A stretch of 64,000 bases of DNA from Marinomonas spartinae (GTDB taxonomy: Bacteria > Pseudomonadota > Gammaproteobacteria > Pseudomonadales > Marinomonadaceae), in contig NZ_FLOB01000005.1 of assembly GCF_900089775.1 (NCBI RefSeq), forward strand, positions 124,001 through 188,000. The letters are read 5' to 3'. Below the pieces are notes generated by a model, which did not search any database, was not told the DNA's origin, and saw nothing but the letters and a program-made list of their open reading frames with translations. Made by a program: the position numbers and the translations under genes. This document shows, piece by piece, positions 36,066 through 44,052 of the stretch. Numbering within the stretch: the stretch's first letter is position 1; the number at the start of each line of letters is the position of its first letter.

Positions 36066-37076
36066 ATGAGCAATACTGGGCAAACTGATTTAAGCTCCTT
36101 AGAAAAAGCTGCCATCCTCTTGATGTCGTTGGGTGAGTCTGATGCTGCGCAAATTCTAAAGCACATGGGGCCAAAGGAAGTACAACGTATTGGTCAAACG
36201 ATGGCGCAGCTTTCCAACGTGCAGCGCCATCAAGTAGAAAAAGTATTGGACGATTTTTTAGTCTTGGTTGGCGATCAAACTGGCCTTGGTTTGGGAGCCG
36301 ATGGTTATATTCGAAATATGCTGAAAGAAGCGCTTGGTGATGAGAAAGCGGGTAGTTTGATCGATCGCATATTGTTGGGCGGAAACACTACAGGTCTTGA
36401 TACACTCAAATGGATGGAACCTCGTGCTGTCGCCGATGTGATTCGCTATGAGCATCCGCAGATTCAAGCGATTGTTATCTCTTATTTGGATCCTGATCAA
36501 GCTGCAGATATTTTAGCGAACTTTGATGAACGTGTCCGTCTGGATATCGTGTTACGGGTCGCCTCGCTGGAAACGGTTCAGCCAGCGGCCCTACAAGAAC
36601 TGAACGATATTCTCGAAAGACAATTTTCTGGTAATCAATCCACTCAGTCTACTTCGATTGGTGGGGTTCGTACCGCTGCCAATATCATGAACTTTATTGA
36701 TAGTTCTGTTGAGTCTGAGTTGATGGAATCTATTCGCGATGTGGATGAAGATTTAGCGAATACCATTCAGGACCTTATGTTTGTCTTTGATAATTTATTG
36801 GATGTGGATGATCGTGGTATTCAGGTGATTTTGCGTGAAGTAGAATCTGAAACATTGATTTTGGCACTCAAAGGTGCTGATCCGGATATGCAAGAAAAGG
36901 TCTTCAAAAATATGTCATCTCGTGCGGCAGACATGCTTAAAGATGATCTTGAGGCAAAAGGCCCTGTTCGAGTCAGTGAAGTAGAAGTTGCGCAAAAAGA
37001 AATTCTGGCTGTTGCCAGACGTCTCGCTGAAAATGGGGAAATCGTACTCGGTGGTGGCGGTGAGCAGATGGTTTAA
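36066..37076 (+). CDS. fliG: Flagellar motor switch protein FliG
   Basis: A 336-residue rotor protein. The N-terminal domain (LSSLEKAAILLMSLGE) binds FliF. The middle domain carries the EHPQ motif (RYEHPQIQAIVISYL) for FliM. The C-terminal torque helix contains the conserved charged residues (VDDRGIQVILREVESETLILALKGA, then MSSRAADMLKDDLEAKGPVR). Length is normal. It sits between fliF and fliH without intergenic space. Confidence 0.96.
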   Translation: MSNTGQTDLSSLEKAAILLMSLGESDAAQILKHMGPKEVQRIGQTMAQLSNVQRHQVEKVLDDFLVLVGDQTGLGLGADGYIRNMLKEALGDEKAGSLIDRILLGGNTTGLDTLKWMEPRAVADVIRYEHPQIQAIVISYLDPDQAADILANFDERVRLDIVLRVASLETVQPAALQELNDILERQFSGNQSTQSTSIGGVRTAANIMNFIDSSVESELMESIRDVDEDLANTIQDLMFVFDNLLDVDDRGIQVILREVESETLILALKGADPDMQEKVFKNMSSRAADMLKDDLEAKGPVRVSEVEVAQKEILAVARRLAENGEIVLGGGGEQMV

Positions 37077-37083
37077 TTAAGTA

Positions 37084-37887
37084 ATGTCAGATAAAAAAAA
37101 GGATGACTCCGAGCGTAAGCTAACTGCTTATGAGCGTTGGGAGTTGCCACACTTAGAAAGTAATCAAGAAAAAAAGGCTTTCTCTCCTGGTATTCTTGTT
37201 CAGAAAGAAGAAACCGTCACGATGGAAGAAGTGGACCAAGATAGCTTGGTTTACGAGCCCTTAACCGCCTCTCAGTTGGAAGAAATAAGATCGGCAGCCT
37301 ATGAAGAAGGTTTCATTCAAGGCGAAGCAGAGGGTCATGCGAAAGGCTATGAAGATGGACGCGCACAAGGTGAGATAAATGGCTTTGAGTCTGGGTTTGA
37401 AAAAGGGGCTGAAAAGGGTAAGGAAGAAGGCCACTCCGAAGCCATAGACCTTGCTAAAACACAGTTAGAAGCGTTAGAGAACGTGTTAGCCAACGTGGTT
37501 CAGGAAATCGTCCATCCTCTGGAAGAAAGTCGTGCTGGTGTTGAGGTTCTACTGTACAAAACGATGGTACGCATGGTCGAAAATATTTGTTTATCGCAAA
37601 TGAAGGAAGAAGGTCATCGTGTATTGAAAGATCAATTGGCGCGCATTTTTGACGAAATGGGGGAATTTGAAGGACGTATACGCTTGAAATTGCATCCTGA
37701 TACAGTCGATGTATTGGAGTCTTTAGATGTTGATGATCGTCTTGTCTTGCAAGTCGAGCCAGATGCCAGTCTGATCGAAGGCGGTTTTGTGTTGGATTGT
37801 AAGTCATTTCACGTGGATGGTCGTGTCGAGCAGCGTTTAGAATCTGTATGTAACGAGCTGCACAACCTTTCTGATTCCGAACAATAA
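37084..37887 (+). CDS. fliH: Flagellar export ATPase regulator FliH
   Basis: The 267-residue protein binds and restrains the FliI ATPase and docks it at the C ring. The central region shows the GxxxG-type repeat run characteristic of FliH ([19 protein letters not shown], then [18 protein letters not shown]). The C-terminal domain resembles the V-ATPase E subunit ([13 protein letters not shown], then [12 protein letters not shown] and [18 protein letters not shown]). It is directly followed by fliI. Confidence 0.93.
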   Translation: MSDKKKDDSERKLTAYERWELPHLESNQEKKAFSPGILVQKEETVTMEEVDQDSLVYEPLTASQLEEIRSAAYEEGFIQGEAEGHAKGYEDGRAQGEINGFESGFEKGAEKGKEEGHSEAIDLAKTQLEALENVLANVVQEIVHPLEESRAGVEVLLYKTMVRMVENICLSQMKEEGHRVLKDQLARIFDEMGEFEGRIRLKLHPDTVDVLESLDVDDRLVLQVEPDASLIEGGFVLDCKSFHVDGRVEQRLESVCNELHNLSDSEQ

Positions 37888-37894
37888 GGCCTTA

Positions 37895-39226
37895 TTGGTG
37901 TCAACTCTCGAAGAACGCTTGCAAAAGCTACTCAGTATCTCATCTACCTCTTTACTCCCTCAGTTGGAAGGGAAGGTAACACGCATGGTGGGGCTAACCA
38001 TGGAAGCGGTAGGCTGTATTGTGGCTTTGGGGGATCGTTGCTTAGTTCAAGTCCGTAAAGACCGTTGGGTTGAATCTGAAGTGGTTGGTTTTACCGGTAA
38101 TTTAACCTATTTAATGCCCACTGAGGCCATTGATGGTATTTCCCCTGGAGCACGTGTCCGGCCGATGCTTGAAGAAGGTAGATTGCCAATAGGGGAGGAG
38201 TTATTAGGCCGTGTTATTAATGGTTTAGGTAAGCCATTAGATGGTAAAGGCACAGTGAAAGCCAAAGACTCGGTTGGGTTACAGTGTGACGCTATTAATC
38301 CTTTGCAGCGTAAGCCGATTAGTGAACCGTTAGACGTTGGTATTAAAGCGATTAATAGCCTTCTAACAGTTGGTAAGGGGCAGCGCTTGGGTTTATTTGC
38401 TGGTAGTGGGGTGGGGAAAAGTATGCTATTGGGCATGATGACACGCTTTACTGAAGCCGATATCACCATTGTTGGTCTGATTGGTGAGCGGGGACGAGAG
38501 GTAAAAGAGTTTATTGAGCAAATTTTGGGAGAAGAGGGGCTAGCTCGTTCTGTTGTTGTGGCTTCTCCAGCGGATGATTCTGCATTGATGCGCTTGCGAG
38601 CAGCTATGCTCACTACGCGTATTGCCGAGTATTACCGAGATCAAGGAAAAAGTGTTTTGCTTTTGATGGATTCATTGACTCGATATGCTCAAGCTCAGCG
38701 AGAAATTGCATTGTCGGTCGGTGAGCCGCCGGCAACCAAAGGTTATCCACCTTCAGTTTTTTCGAAATTACCTCAATTAGTCGAACGGGCGGGAAATGGC
38801 CGTGATGGTGGTGGCTCTATAACAGCTTTTTATACGGTTTTAACAGAAGGGGATGATCAGCAAGATCCCATTGCTGACGCTGCCCGTGCGATTCTGGATG
38901 GGCACTTAGTCTTGTCGCGCCGTTTGGCAGAAGAGGGGCATTATCCTGCCATTGATATAGAGGCATCCATTTCTCGAGCCATGCCAAATATTGTGAGTGA
39001 GGCGCATTTGCAAGGTGCAATGCGCATAAAGCAGCTTTACTCGAAGTACCAGCAAAATCAGGACTTAATCGCTATTGGTGCTTATAATCAGGGTAGTGAT
39101 CCGGATTTGGATCAAGCGATTTATCGTATGCCAGACATTAGAGCGTTTCTTCAGCAATCCCTCACCGAAAAATTCACCATTGATGAAAGCCTAGAGGCAC
39201 TCGTTGCTGCTATGACAAAAGAGTAA
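37895..39226 (+). CDS. fliI: Flagellar type III export ATPase FliI
   Basis: A 443-residue F1-beta-like ATPase that drives unfolding and loading of flagellar export substrates. Walker A is [17 protein letters not shown] and Walker [18 protein letters not shown]; the [13 protein letters not shown] segment and [19 protein letters not shown] are highly conserved. The start may be TTG 37895 or GTG 37898. A gap of about 210 bases before fliJ follows, unusual for this otherwise tight operon. Confidence 0.95.
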   Translation: MVSTLEERLQKLLSISSTSLLPQLEGKVTRMVGLTMEAVGCIVALGDRCLVQVRKDRWVESEVVGFTGNLTYLMPTEAIDGISPGARVRPMLEEGRLPIGEELLGRVINGLGKPLDGKGTVKAKDSVGLQCDAINPLQRKPISEPLDVGIKAINSLLTVGKGQRLGLFAGSGVGKSMLLGMMTRFTEADITIVGLIGERGREVKEFIEQILGEEGLARSVVVASPADDSALMRLRAAMLTTRIAEYYRDQGKSVLLLMDSLTRYAQAQREIALSVGEPPATKGYPPSVFSKLPQLVERAGNGRDGGGSITAFYTVLTEGDDQQDPIADAARAILDGHLVLSRRLAEEGHYPAIDIEASISRAMPNIVSEAHLQGAMRIKQLYSKYQQNQDLIAIGAYNQGSDPDLDQAIYRMPDIRAFLQQSLTEKFTIDESLEALVAAMTKE

Positions 39227-39439
39227 GAGTACGTTTTTGTTAAGCAATTTATACATTGAAGCCTGATATCGTCTAGTATTTAATAAGGAATAGGCATAAA
39301 AGGTGCAAATAAATACCCTTTTTTTCTATGGTTTGTCATTATTACTTTATTGTCATCGTCTAAAAAGACAAGATGGCCCTTGTGGTTGTTTTAAGTGCAC
39401 AATACGGATTCGAGCGTTAAGCCTAGATAGAGAGTGAAT
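39227..39439. other. 213-bp spacer between fliI and fliJ
   Basis: In the fliE-fliI run genes are nearly contiguous, but here an AT-rich spacer separates fliI from fliJ. It contains a weak AAAAGG...CCTTTTTTT hairpin (about 39298-39326). It could hold a terminator and a new promoter for fliJ and the signalling genes that follow. No sigma-28 or sigma-54 box is convincing. Confidence 0.4.
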
Positions 39440-39877
39440 ATGAAGCCTAAATCACAACGAGTACAGCTTTTAATTGATCTCGCTAAGCGAAAAGAGGAGG
39501 CCATTTCTAGGCAACTCGCTAACGATAGAGCTAAAGTAGAATACGATAAAAACAAGCTTAACGAGTTGAAAGAGTATGCGGGTCAGTACGAGTCAGAACG
39601 TAACTTGTTAGGGTTAAGTCCATATTTGACAACCAATTACCAGCATTTTGTGGATCGTGTTCAGCAGGCCATTCATCAACAAGAAGCCGCTATAGGTCGA
39701 TCTGAACAGCAAGCCGATATGACAATGCGAGGGTGGCAGGAGGCAAAAGTCAAAACGCAAAGCATGGATTGGTTAAAAAACAAATATAAGAAAATTGAGC
39801 AAGCGCAGGAAGATAGAAAGGAACAGCAGCAAAATGATGAGCTTTCTATGCGGCGTTTTTTCAATAATAACGATTGA
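39440..39877 (+). CDS. fliJ: Flagellar export chaperone FliJ
   Basis: A 145-residue, almost wholly alpha-helical coiled-coil protein rich in K, E and Q (RVQLLIDLAKRKEEAISRQL, ending in a Q/E-rich helix). It resembles FliJ by position after fliI, length and heptad pattern. FliJ acts as the central stalk of the export ATPase and escorts chaperones. The ATG at 39440 is preceded by GAGAGTGAAT; an in-frame GTG at 39434 overlaps that site. Confidence 0.88.
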   Translation: MKPKSQRVQLLIDLAKRKEEAISRQLANDRAKVEYDKNKLNELKEYAGQYESERNLLGLSPYLTTNYQHFVDRVQQAIHQQEAAIGRSEQQADMTMRGWQEAKVKTQSMDWLKNKYKKIEQAQEDRKEQQQNDELSMRRFFNNND

Positions 39878-39912
39878 ATGTTTAAAGGAAAAGATGGACG
39901 AGGGGGGAAAGG

Positions 39913-41772
39913 ATGTTGCTAGAAAACCATACGCCTACCGTTTTTTCCTCTCTGAGTAGCCTTTCTTCTGCACTCTATTTGTATTCGTCTTCGCCAAAAC
40001 AAGGAATGATAGCGCTAGGAAAGGCCATTTCATTGCTTCGTCAGCAAGCAAAACAGGATGTTAATTCCCTCTCCTTTCTGGCTCGTTTAGAGTTAATGCA
40101 GGAGGCTGTGGAGTCTTCGATTAGGCTGGGTGCTGTTTATGATGCCGATTTATATCAGGCGTTCTTTGAGGCATCGGATGCCTTGGAACAAGTTATTTAT
40201 GCGTCTTCTCTTGAGGGGGATTATAGCGAACAAGCCCTGTTTTTATTAGATCGGCAGCGTACTTGTTGGCAAGTATTAGAGGCTTCACTTGGGCGTCGGG
40301 CTTATTCCCCTGTATGCCATTATTATACTGAATTCAAGGAGTCTTCTCGTTTCCCATTAAGCAAGATATTGCAATCATTATCTCAAATTGGTGAGGTAGC
40401 TTTCCATCTTGACAGTGCCTCTTCAGAAGAAGAGCTTAATGGCATTATTAACCTGAAAACGCCTCAGCCAATGGCTTGGTTACAGTCGCAGTATACTCAC
40501 CTTACATGGCGTCTTGGTGTTGAAGAAGAGAGTAAGAAAACAAATTCAGTACAGCAGATCACTTTTCCTGCCGCCACTTATTCAAGCCTTTTTTTGTCAA
40601 GTTACTTACCAAGGCAAGAGCATTATTATGTATTGGATACTTTAGCAGCGTGGATTCATTCTAATGTTTACCAAGCTTTTGCTGAATGTTTTTCTCCTGT
40701 GAACTTTGTGGGACAGATTGAACAGGCTTCTCGTCGAGTTCCCTTTACTGACTTAGTTCATCCAATATCATTCGATAGCCCTACTCTGTCTGCTTTGCCA
40801 ATAAGAATATCCGGTGCTTTTTGGGCATACTTTCAAGGTGAAAAGAATGATTCGTCGTCCATGTTGAGTCAGGATAAGTGCAATGCGCTTATTTATTTGG
40901 GGAGGGATCACCTTTCCTCCAATGTATATGTGGTAGAAAGTAAACATCATGTTTTTGTGTTGGATCAAGGCGATTGCCAAGGCGTTTACCCTTTTGATCC
41001 TTTAGCTCTATACCAAGTAGATGGTCATGAAAATAAATGGTGCTATAGCTATCAAGAAGGGCGTATAGCACAAGTTGTCTTTGCTGCTACAACATTAGAT
41101 GAAATGAGTGAGAAGAGTGCTGTCTTAGAGGGGGGCAAGCAAGTTGTCTTGATTTCGCAAGGTGGGAAACTGTATGCAGTTGTTTGTTCCAAGGTAACGG
41201 TTTCTGAAGCCGTATGTGGGTACTGTGATTGTATTGGACAATTGGCGAAAAATATCTGGCTTACGAGCTATGGAGATGTCTTTTTAGAGCCTTGGTTAAT
41301 GGAAAATGTGTCTTTCGTAAATTATGTCGCCCCTAAAAGGAATGACATCAAAGAGGCGACAAAAAATGGTTATTATCAATTGACTGTATCAGGTGTTTCT
41401 ATTTGGCTTGAAGCTAGTCTAGTTCAAGCTATATTGCCCTATGATGTGTGTAAAAAAGTCGGGGAAGTATTGGTTTATGGTATACAGTATTTTCAGCGCT
41501 TTATTAGAGGGATAGGCGATAAAACGGTAGCTTTCTCTATAGTAATAAAAGGTTTAGGAGGTTTTGTTATTGATGCTCAAACGTGTGTATGGCACGAGAA
41601 AGTATCAATAGAGCCATGTGAAGACATCGCTTCTTTTATAGTGCAAAAAGAGACTGACTTTGTTGTGACTCTTTGTAGTAATGAAAATAATAAAGACTAT
41701 ATTCTTAATACAAGAAACGTTGATGACTTTGTTGCCTTTGTTTGGCCGGCGTTGTCTTTACCAAAGGAATAA
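39913..41772 (+). CDS. Large uncharacterised protein in the flagellar operon, possible degenerate CheW/CheA-like modules
   Basis: The 619-residue protein has no signal peptide or membrane helix and I do not recognise its family. Residues 1 to about 165 are helical (ALGKAISLLRQQAKQ, LMQEAVESSIRLGAVYDADL) and could be a four-helix, Hpt-like bundle, but without an Hpt histidine motif. The C-terminal third alternates beta-rich segments that recall CheW folds: VVLISQGGKLYAVVCSKV then YGDVFLEPWLMENV, and YYQLTVSGVSIWLEASLVQA then KGLGGFVIDAQ. The fold comparison is weak and is inference. It lies 35 bases after fliJ and 6 bases before a receptor-like gene, so both are surely co-expressed with the flagellum. 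Confidence 0.7.
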   Translation: MLLENHTPTVFSSLSSLSSALYLYSSSPKQGMIALGKAISLLRQQAKQDVNSLSFLARLELMQEAVESSIRLGAVYDADLYQAFFEASDALEQVIYASSLEGDYSEQALFLLDRQRTCWQVLEASLGRRAYSPVCHYYTEFKESSRFPLSKILQSLSQIGEVAFHLDSASSEEELNGIINLKTPQPMAWLQSQYTHLTWRLGVEEESKKTNSVQQITFPAATYSSLFLSSYLPRQEHYYVLDTLAAWIHSNVYQAFAECFSPVNFVGQIEQASRRVPFTDLVHPISFDSPTLSALPIRISGAFWAYFQGEKNDSSSMLSQDKCNALIYLGRDHLSSNVYVVESKHHVFVLDQGDCQGVYPFDPLALYQVDGHENKWCYSYQEGRIAQVVFAATTLDEMSEKSAVLEGGKQVVLISQGGKLYAVVCSKVTVSEAVCGYCDCIGQLAKNIWLTSYGDVFLEPWLMENVSFVNYVAPKRNDIKEATKNGYYQLTVSGVSIWLEASLVQAILPYDVCKKVGEVLVYGIQYFQRFIRGIGDKTVAFSIVIKGLGGFVIDAQTCVWHEKVSIEPCEDIASFIVQKETDFVVTLCSNENNKDYILNTRNVDDFVAFVWPALSLPKE

Positions 41773-41778
41773 TGAATT

Positions 41779-43713
41779 ATGAAAAAGCCACATTCTCCTT
41801 TTAGTCAGCCAAGGGCGCAGCTAGTAAATGCAATGCAAAAAGGGTTTTTCTGTATTGTTTTATTGTTGATTATTAGCGCTTTTGGCTTATATAAGTTTAT
41901 GGATATTGGATCCCATCAGAGCTCCTCACATAATAATGATTTGCTATCGTTAGAAAATAGGCTTCATCATGCTGAAATTGATTGGTTGGAGTGGCTTTCT
42001 ATTAGTGATAGTCAGATTGCCGCCCCGCAAAATGTACATTCTGTCGAGGAGATACATAATTCTCTAGTGAATGAATATTCTGAAATCAATTTGCAGTTAG
42101 GTGTGCTGAAAAAAGAAGACTATCAACTGTCTGAACTCAATGTTGATGATGTATTGTCTTTTTTGAGAAAGATTGAAAAAAAAGTAAAAGAGAATGTTCC
42201 GATAAGTGCCCAAGAGCGTTCTTATATTTATGGCATTATCAAAAAGAATAACCGCATTGACATTAAATTGATGGAGGTGGAAGTCTCGGAGGATTTTAAT
42301 TATACAGTCTTCACTCATAAAATGACTTGGCTGCTTTTTGCCATACTTGGTGGGTTGGCCGTTATTGTTATTTTGTTTGGTTATTATTTTGTTCGACGAT
42401 TATCTAAAGGTTTATCTCACTTGCAGCTTGTCATTGAGCACCATAAGCAGGGTGGTTTGACGCAGGATGTCAATTATCATCGTATAGATGAATTCACTGA
42501 TATAGGGCGTCTTTTGGATAATGAATTGTCGTCACGGGAGTTTGATCGCCAAGCTGCACTAGATCGCTTGGATGTGATCCAGTTGGCAATAGGCCAGTTA
42601 AACTCCCCTTTTCTGATTGCCAAGCATAATGGTGATGTTGTTTGGGTGAGTCAGGGATTGATGGCGCTATGGAAAAACAATATTGAAAAATTTGAAGCGT
42701 ATTTTGAGATTGATGATGGTTTGGACAGTCCGTTAGGTGAGCAATTATCTAGCCGTGTATTATTAGGACTAAATGAGGCGCGTCTGCTATTAGCGGAAGG
42801 TAATTATGTTATTCACATTCAACGGATCGGTGATGGCAAGACCAATGTTGAAGAAGAGCAGGAAGCTTCTGATTACTATTTGATGACACTAACCTCTTTG
42901 TCTGAGGTAGCTGAGATTGAGGTGATTCGCAAAAGTGTCGAGCTAATGAGGCAAGATGTTTGGAGTTTACCTATTCGAATTTTGCGTGAAGACTCGCCTT
43001 TTTCAACATTTTCTAGTGACTTGGAAGGGGTAAGACAGAGGGTGCTGTCTTTACTTGAGTGCGCGCAAGAGCAGCAAAACGAGGCTGATTATAAGGTCAA
43101 GATTACTAAACTACAACAAATCGAAACCCTTTTAAATAAAGAAATAAACGACAATCATTCTTATGATAAAGATGTCTTAGTGGTGCCTAAAGAAGTGGTT
43201 CATCCACTGCCAGACTTGCAGTTACTGGATGAGCTTGGATCTATGTCGTATTTATCTGAGCAGATTCATGATTCCGTATTAGTTGGTTACGAGTTGCTGT
43301 TGCAAAGGCTAACAATGGTAGAAAAAGATATAGCAGGTGATGCTATGTTGCTGGACGAAGTCTATCGTTGCCTTAACGAGGTTAGAGCAGGCGTCCTATC
43401 GAGTTTAGCAGCAACAGAAGGAGAAAGTGAAGCGGTACGTCGACGTTTTTCGATGGACTTGAATCACGACATTGATACGGTTCAAAGGCATATTGAGTCT
43501 ATTAAAGAAATGGTTGATTCAACCCTGTCCCTGTTATCAGCAGATAGAAGTGTCGGATTGGCTAGGCTGGAACGAGCAAAACAATCAGTCGTTGAGCTAG
43601 GGGAGCGTATTCATGTCTTGCTGGACAAAGAGCGCTCTTATCAGCAGGGTGAGGCTTCACAGGTTGGCTTGATTTCCAAGAATGATAATAACAGCCAAAT
43701 AGATGAGTTCTAG
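41779..43713 (+). CDS. Two-TM HAMP/PAS receptor-like signalling protein without an MCP signalling tip
   Basis: At 644 residues it has a membrane helix at about 23-40, an external or periplasmic helical region of about 140 residues, and a second helix at about 182-205. A HAMP-like linker follows (about 206-260, FVRRLSKGLSHLQLVIEHH, then DEFTDIGRLLDNEL). Residues about 265-375 look like a PAS domain (IGQLNSPFLIAKHNGDVVWV, then GLMALW). The C-terminal ~250 residues are long helices. The layout is that of a chemoreceptor, but the conserved hairpin tip (E(I)xxQTNLLALNA) is missing, and there is no kinase, GGDEF or EAL motif. It lies between the orphan above and a STAS gene, so it may sense a signal for the partner switch. 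Confidence 0.75.
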   Translation: MKKPHSPFSQPRAQLVNAMQKGFFCIVLLLIISAFGLYKFMDIGSHQSSSHNNDLLSLENRLHHAEIDWLEWLSISDSQIAAPQNVHSVEEIHNSLVNEYSEINLQLGVLKKEDYQLSELNVDDVLSFLRKIEKKVKENVPISAQERSYIYGIIKKNNRIDIKLMEVEVSEDFNYTVFTHKMTWLLFAILGGLAVIVILFGYYFVRRLSKGLSHLQLVIEHHKQGGLTQDVNYHRIDEFTDIGRLLDNELSSREFDRQAALDRLDVIQLAIGQLNSPFLIAKHNGDVVWVSQGLMALWKNNIEKFEAYFEIDDGLDSPLGEQLSSRVLLGLNEARLLLAEGNYVIHIQRIGDGKTNVEEEQEASDYYLMTLTSLSEVAEIEVIRKSVELMRQDVWSLPIRILREDSPFSTFSSDLEGVRQRVLSLLECAQEQQNEADYKVKITKLQQIETLLNKEINDNHSYDKDVLVVPKEVVHPLPDLQLLDELGSMSYLSEQIHDSVLVGYELLLQRLTMVEKDIAGDAMLLDEVYRCLNEVRAGVLSSLAATEGESEAVRRRFSMDLNHDIDTVQRHIESIKEMVDSTLSLLSADRSVGLARLERAKQSVVELGERIHVLLDKERSYQQGEASQVGLISKNDNNSQIDEF

Positions 43714-43746
43714 TGACTTCAATTGCTATAACTCAAGGAGTATATA

Positions 43747-44049
43747 GTGGTTGAAAATGTATTTGATGCAAATGTTGAGCACCTCGTAATACGTGTTAAT
43801 GGCCGTTTTGATTACAGTTGTCATAAGGTTTTTCGAGATGCTTTTGTTTTGGCTCCACGAGCCAAAAGTTACGAAGTGGATCTTGCGCATGTTGAGTACC
43901 TTGATAGCTCGGCTTTAGGGATGCTGCTCTTGTTAAGGGACTATGCGGGCGGTGAAGAGTCCCATGTCGCTTTAACAAATAGTTCAAAGGCGGTAAATGA
44001 TTTATTGAAAATGGCAAACTTTAACCGTTTGTTCGATATATCTGAGTAG
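43747..44049 (+). CDS. STAS-domain anti-sigma factor antagonist (HsbA-like)
   Basis: A 100-residue single STAS domain. The strand-helix pattern (HLVIRVNGRFDYSCHKVFRDAF) and the phosphorylation loop YLDSSALGMLLLLRDYAG (S55 is the likely phospho-Ser) match SpoIIAA/HsbA-type antagonists. In Pseudomonas, HsbA binds FlgM or a diguanylate cyclase according to its phosphorylation. GTG at 43747 is preceded by AAGGAGTATATA. The gene for its likely kinase/phosphatase begins three bases downstream. FlgM is not in the window. Confidence 0.85.
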   Translation: MVENVFDANVEHLVIRVNGRFDYSCHKVFRDAFVLAPRAKSYEVDLAHVEYLDSSALGMLLLLRDYAGGEESHVALTNSSKAVNDLLKMANFNRLFDISE

Positions 44050-44052
44050 TAT

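Noticed and set aside
38107-38613. 168-codon open frame on the minus strand inside fliI
   Set aside because: It is fully antisense to the highly conserved fliI coding region, is low-complexity Ser/Pro/Arg-rich, and has no ribosome site; it is a codon-bias shadow.
39370-39392. Possible sigma-54 promoter (TGGCCC...TTGTT) before fliJ
   Set aside because: The invariant GG-N10-GC spacing is not met.
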